From positions 1-6,471 of the forward strand of contig JANYKE010000107.1 in NCBI GenBank assembly GCA_025361685.1: DNA of 6,471 bases, read 5' to 3'. Shown in pieces: positions 5,914-6,471 of the stretch. The translations under genes were made by a program, and so were the position numbers. The stretch is from Eubacteriales bacterium (GTDB taxonomy: Bacteria > Bacillota > Clostridia > JANYKE01). Within the stretch, counting starts at the first letter, position 1, and each line of letters starts with the position of its first letter. Under the pieces are notes generated by a model, which made no database searches, was not told the origin of the DNA, and saw nothing but the letters and a program-made list of their open reading frames with translations.

Positions 5914-6471
5914 ATGATGAAAAATAATAAAGCGAAAATGGTTAGCGTTACAATAGATGGCAACACATTTAAGGTTCCGGAGGGAATAACAGTTCTCGAG
6001 GCAGCAAGAATGAATGGTATCAAAATCCCGACTCTGTGTTTTCTAAAAGGAGTAAACGAGATTGGTGCCTGCAGAATATGCGTTGTTGAAGTCGAGGGTG
6101 GGCGTGGCCTGCAAGCCTCGTGCGTGTATCCCGTTGAAGATGGTATGTCTGTCAATACCAATTCAAAGTTGGTTAGAGAATCAAGAAAGGTCACGATGGA
6201 ATTAATCTTGTCAAACCATGACAGAGAGTGCCTGTCGTGCGTTAGAAACAGAAACTGTGAACTCCAGCTGCTGGCAGAGGAACTGAATGTTGATCAAATT
6301 AGATTTGATGGTGCAAAGCTAGACACACCTCTTGATGAGATGTCTCCGGCTGTTGTAAGAAATCAGAATAAATGTATTTTGTGCCGCCGCTGTGTACATA
6401 TGTGTAGGAACGTCCAACGTGTCGGAGTAATCGATACAGTTGACAGAGGATTTGAAACGACCGTTTCATCC
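5914..6471 (+). CDS. hndD: [FeFe]-hydrogenase catalytic subunit HndD/HydA, N-terminal part (3' partial)
   Basis: An open frame of 186 codons runs off the window end without a stop. It is the start of the H2-forming or H2-oxidising subunit; relatives have roughly 570-650 residues, so the H-cluster domain is not visible. Residues 10-85 are a plant-type [2Fe-2S] domain with C42, C53, C56 and C70. Residues about 87-125 carry the His-Cys [4Fe-4S] site H102-x3-C106-x2-C109-x5-C115. Next is the first cluster of the double ferredoxin domain, C154-x2-C157-x2-C160-x3-C164, within KCILCRRCVHMC (153-164). The same N-terminal layout occurs in NAD-linked formate dehydrogenase alpha subunits and NuoG, but the CILCRRC wording and the hndABC context favour hydrogenase. 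The start was taken at 5914, with 5917 nearly as likely. The gene follows hndC by 12 bases. Confidence 0.9.
   Translation, partial: MMKNNKAKMVSVTIDGNTFKVPEGITVLEAARMNGIKIPTLCFLKGVNEIGACRICVVEVEGGRGLQASCVYPVEDGMSVNTNSKLVRESRKVTMELILSNHDRECLSCVRNRNCELQLLAEELNVDQIRFDGAKLDTPLDEMSPAVVRNQNKCILCRRCVHMCRNVQRVGVIDTVDRGFETTVSS

Noticed and set aside
5619..6194. Antisense reading frame of 191 codons across the hndC/hndD junction.
   Set aside because: It runs opposite conserved cysteine-rich ferredoxin motifs of hndC and hndD, and its product resembles no family; it is a shadow frame.
5914..6471. NAD-dependent formate dehydrogenase alpha subunit or NuoG instead of HydA.
   Set aside because: The N-terminal layout is shared, but the CILCRRC ferredoxin wording and the hndABC context favour [FeFe]-hydrogenase. 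The possibility is kept as a check because the catalytic domain is outside the window.

Overview
The window joins two unrelated transcription units, both on the plus strand. Intermediate-to-low GC, strong AGGAGG-type ribosome binding sites, a consensus -35/-10 promoter and an oxygen-sensitive hydrogenase operon suggest an anaerobic fermentative bacterium, most likely a Clostridia-like Firmicute. The lineage is inferred; nothing here fixes a species.

Region 1 (1-2966) is the end of a surface-polysaccharide / nucleotide-sugar cluster. It holds the C-terminal two thirds of a thiamine-diphosphate (ThDP) enzyme of the acetolactate synthase family (cut by the window start), a 154-base gap with a possible internal promoter, a membrane-anchored GtrB/DPM-like family 2 glycosyltransferase, and a glucose-1-phosphate cytidylyltransferase (RfbF) one base downstream of it. 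RfbF makes CDP-glucose, the entry point to CDP-3,6-dideoxyhexoses. A ThDP enzyme beside it raises the possibility of a branched-chain sugar of the yersiniose type, in which a YerE-like enzyme adds a two-carbon unit from pyruvate. That assignment is an inference, because the RfbG/RfbH-type genes lie outside the window. A strong intrinsic terminator (3013-3046) closes the region.

Region 2 (about 3090-6471) is a four-gene operon in the order of hndABCD: a NuoE/HydC-like [2Fe-2S] subunit, the small HndB-type subunit, a NuoF/HydB-like flavoprotein with extra ferredoxin domains, and the N-terminus of the [FeFe]-hydrogenase catalytic subunit (cut by the window end before the H-cluster motifs). It starts from a textbook sigma-70/SigA promoter 43 bases after the terminator, with a predicted hairpin at the very 5' end of the transcript. 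The genes are tightly packed (gaps of 2 to 12 bases). The complex would exchange electrons between NAD(P)H, probably ferredoxin, and H2 in the cytoplasm.

I found no mobile element, CRISPR array, tRNA or rRNA. The families are all known. The points most worth checking are the possible CDP-branched-sugar pathway, the three-cysteine HndB, the altered signature of RfbF, and the hydrogenase leader hairpin.
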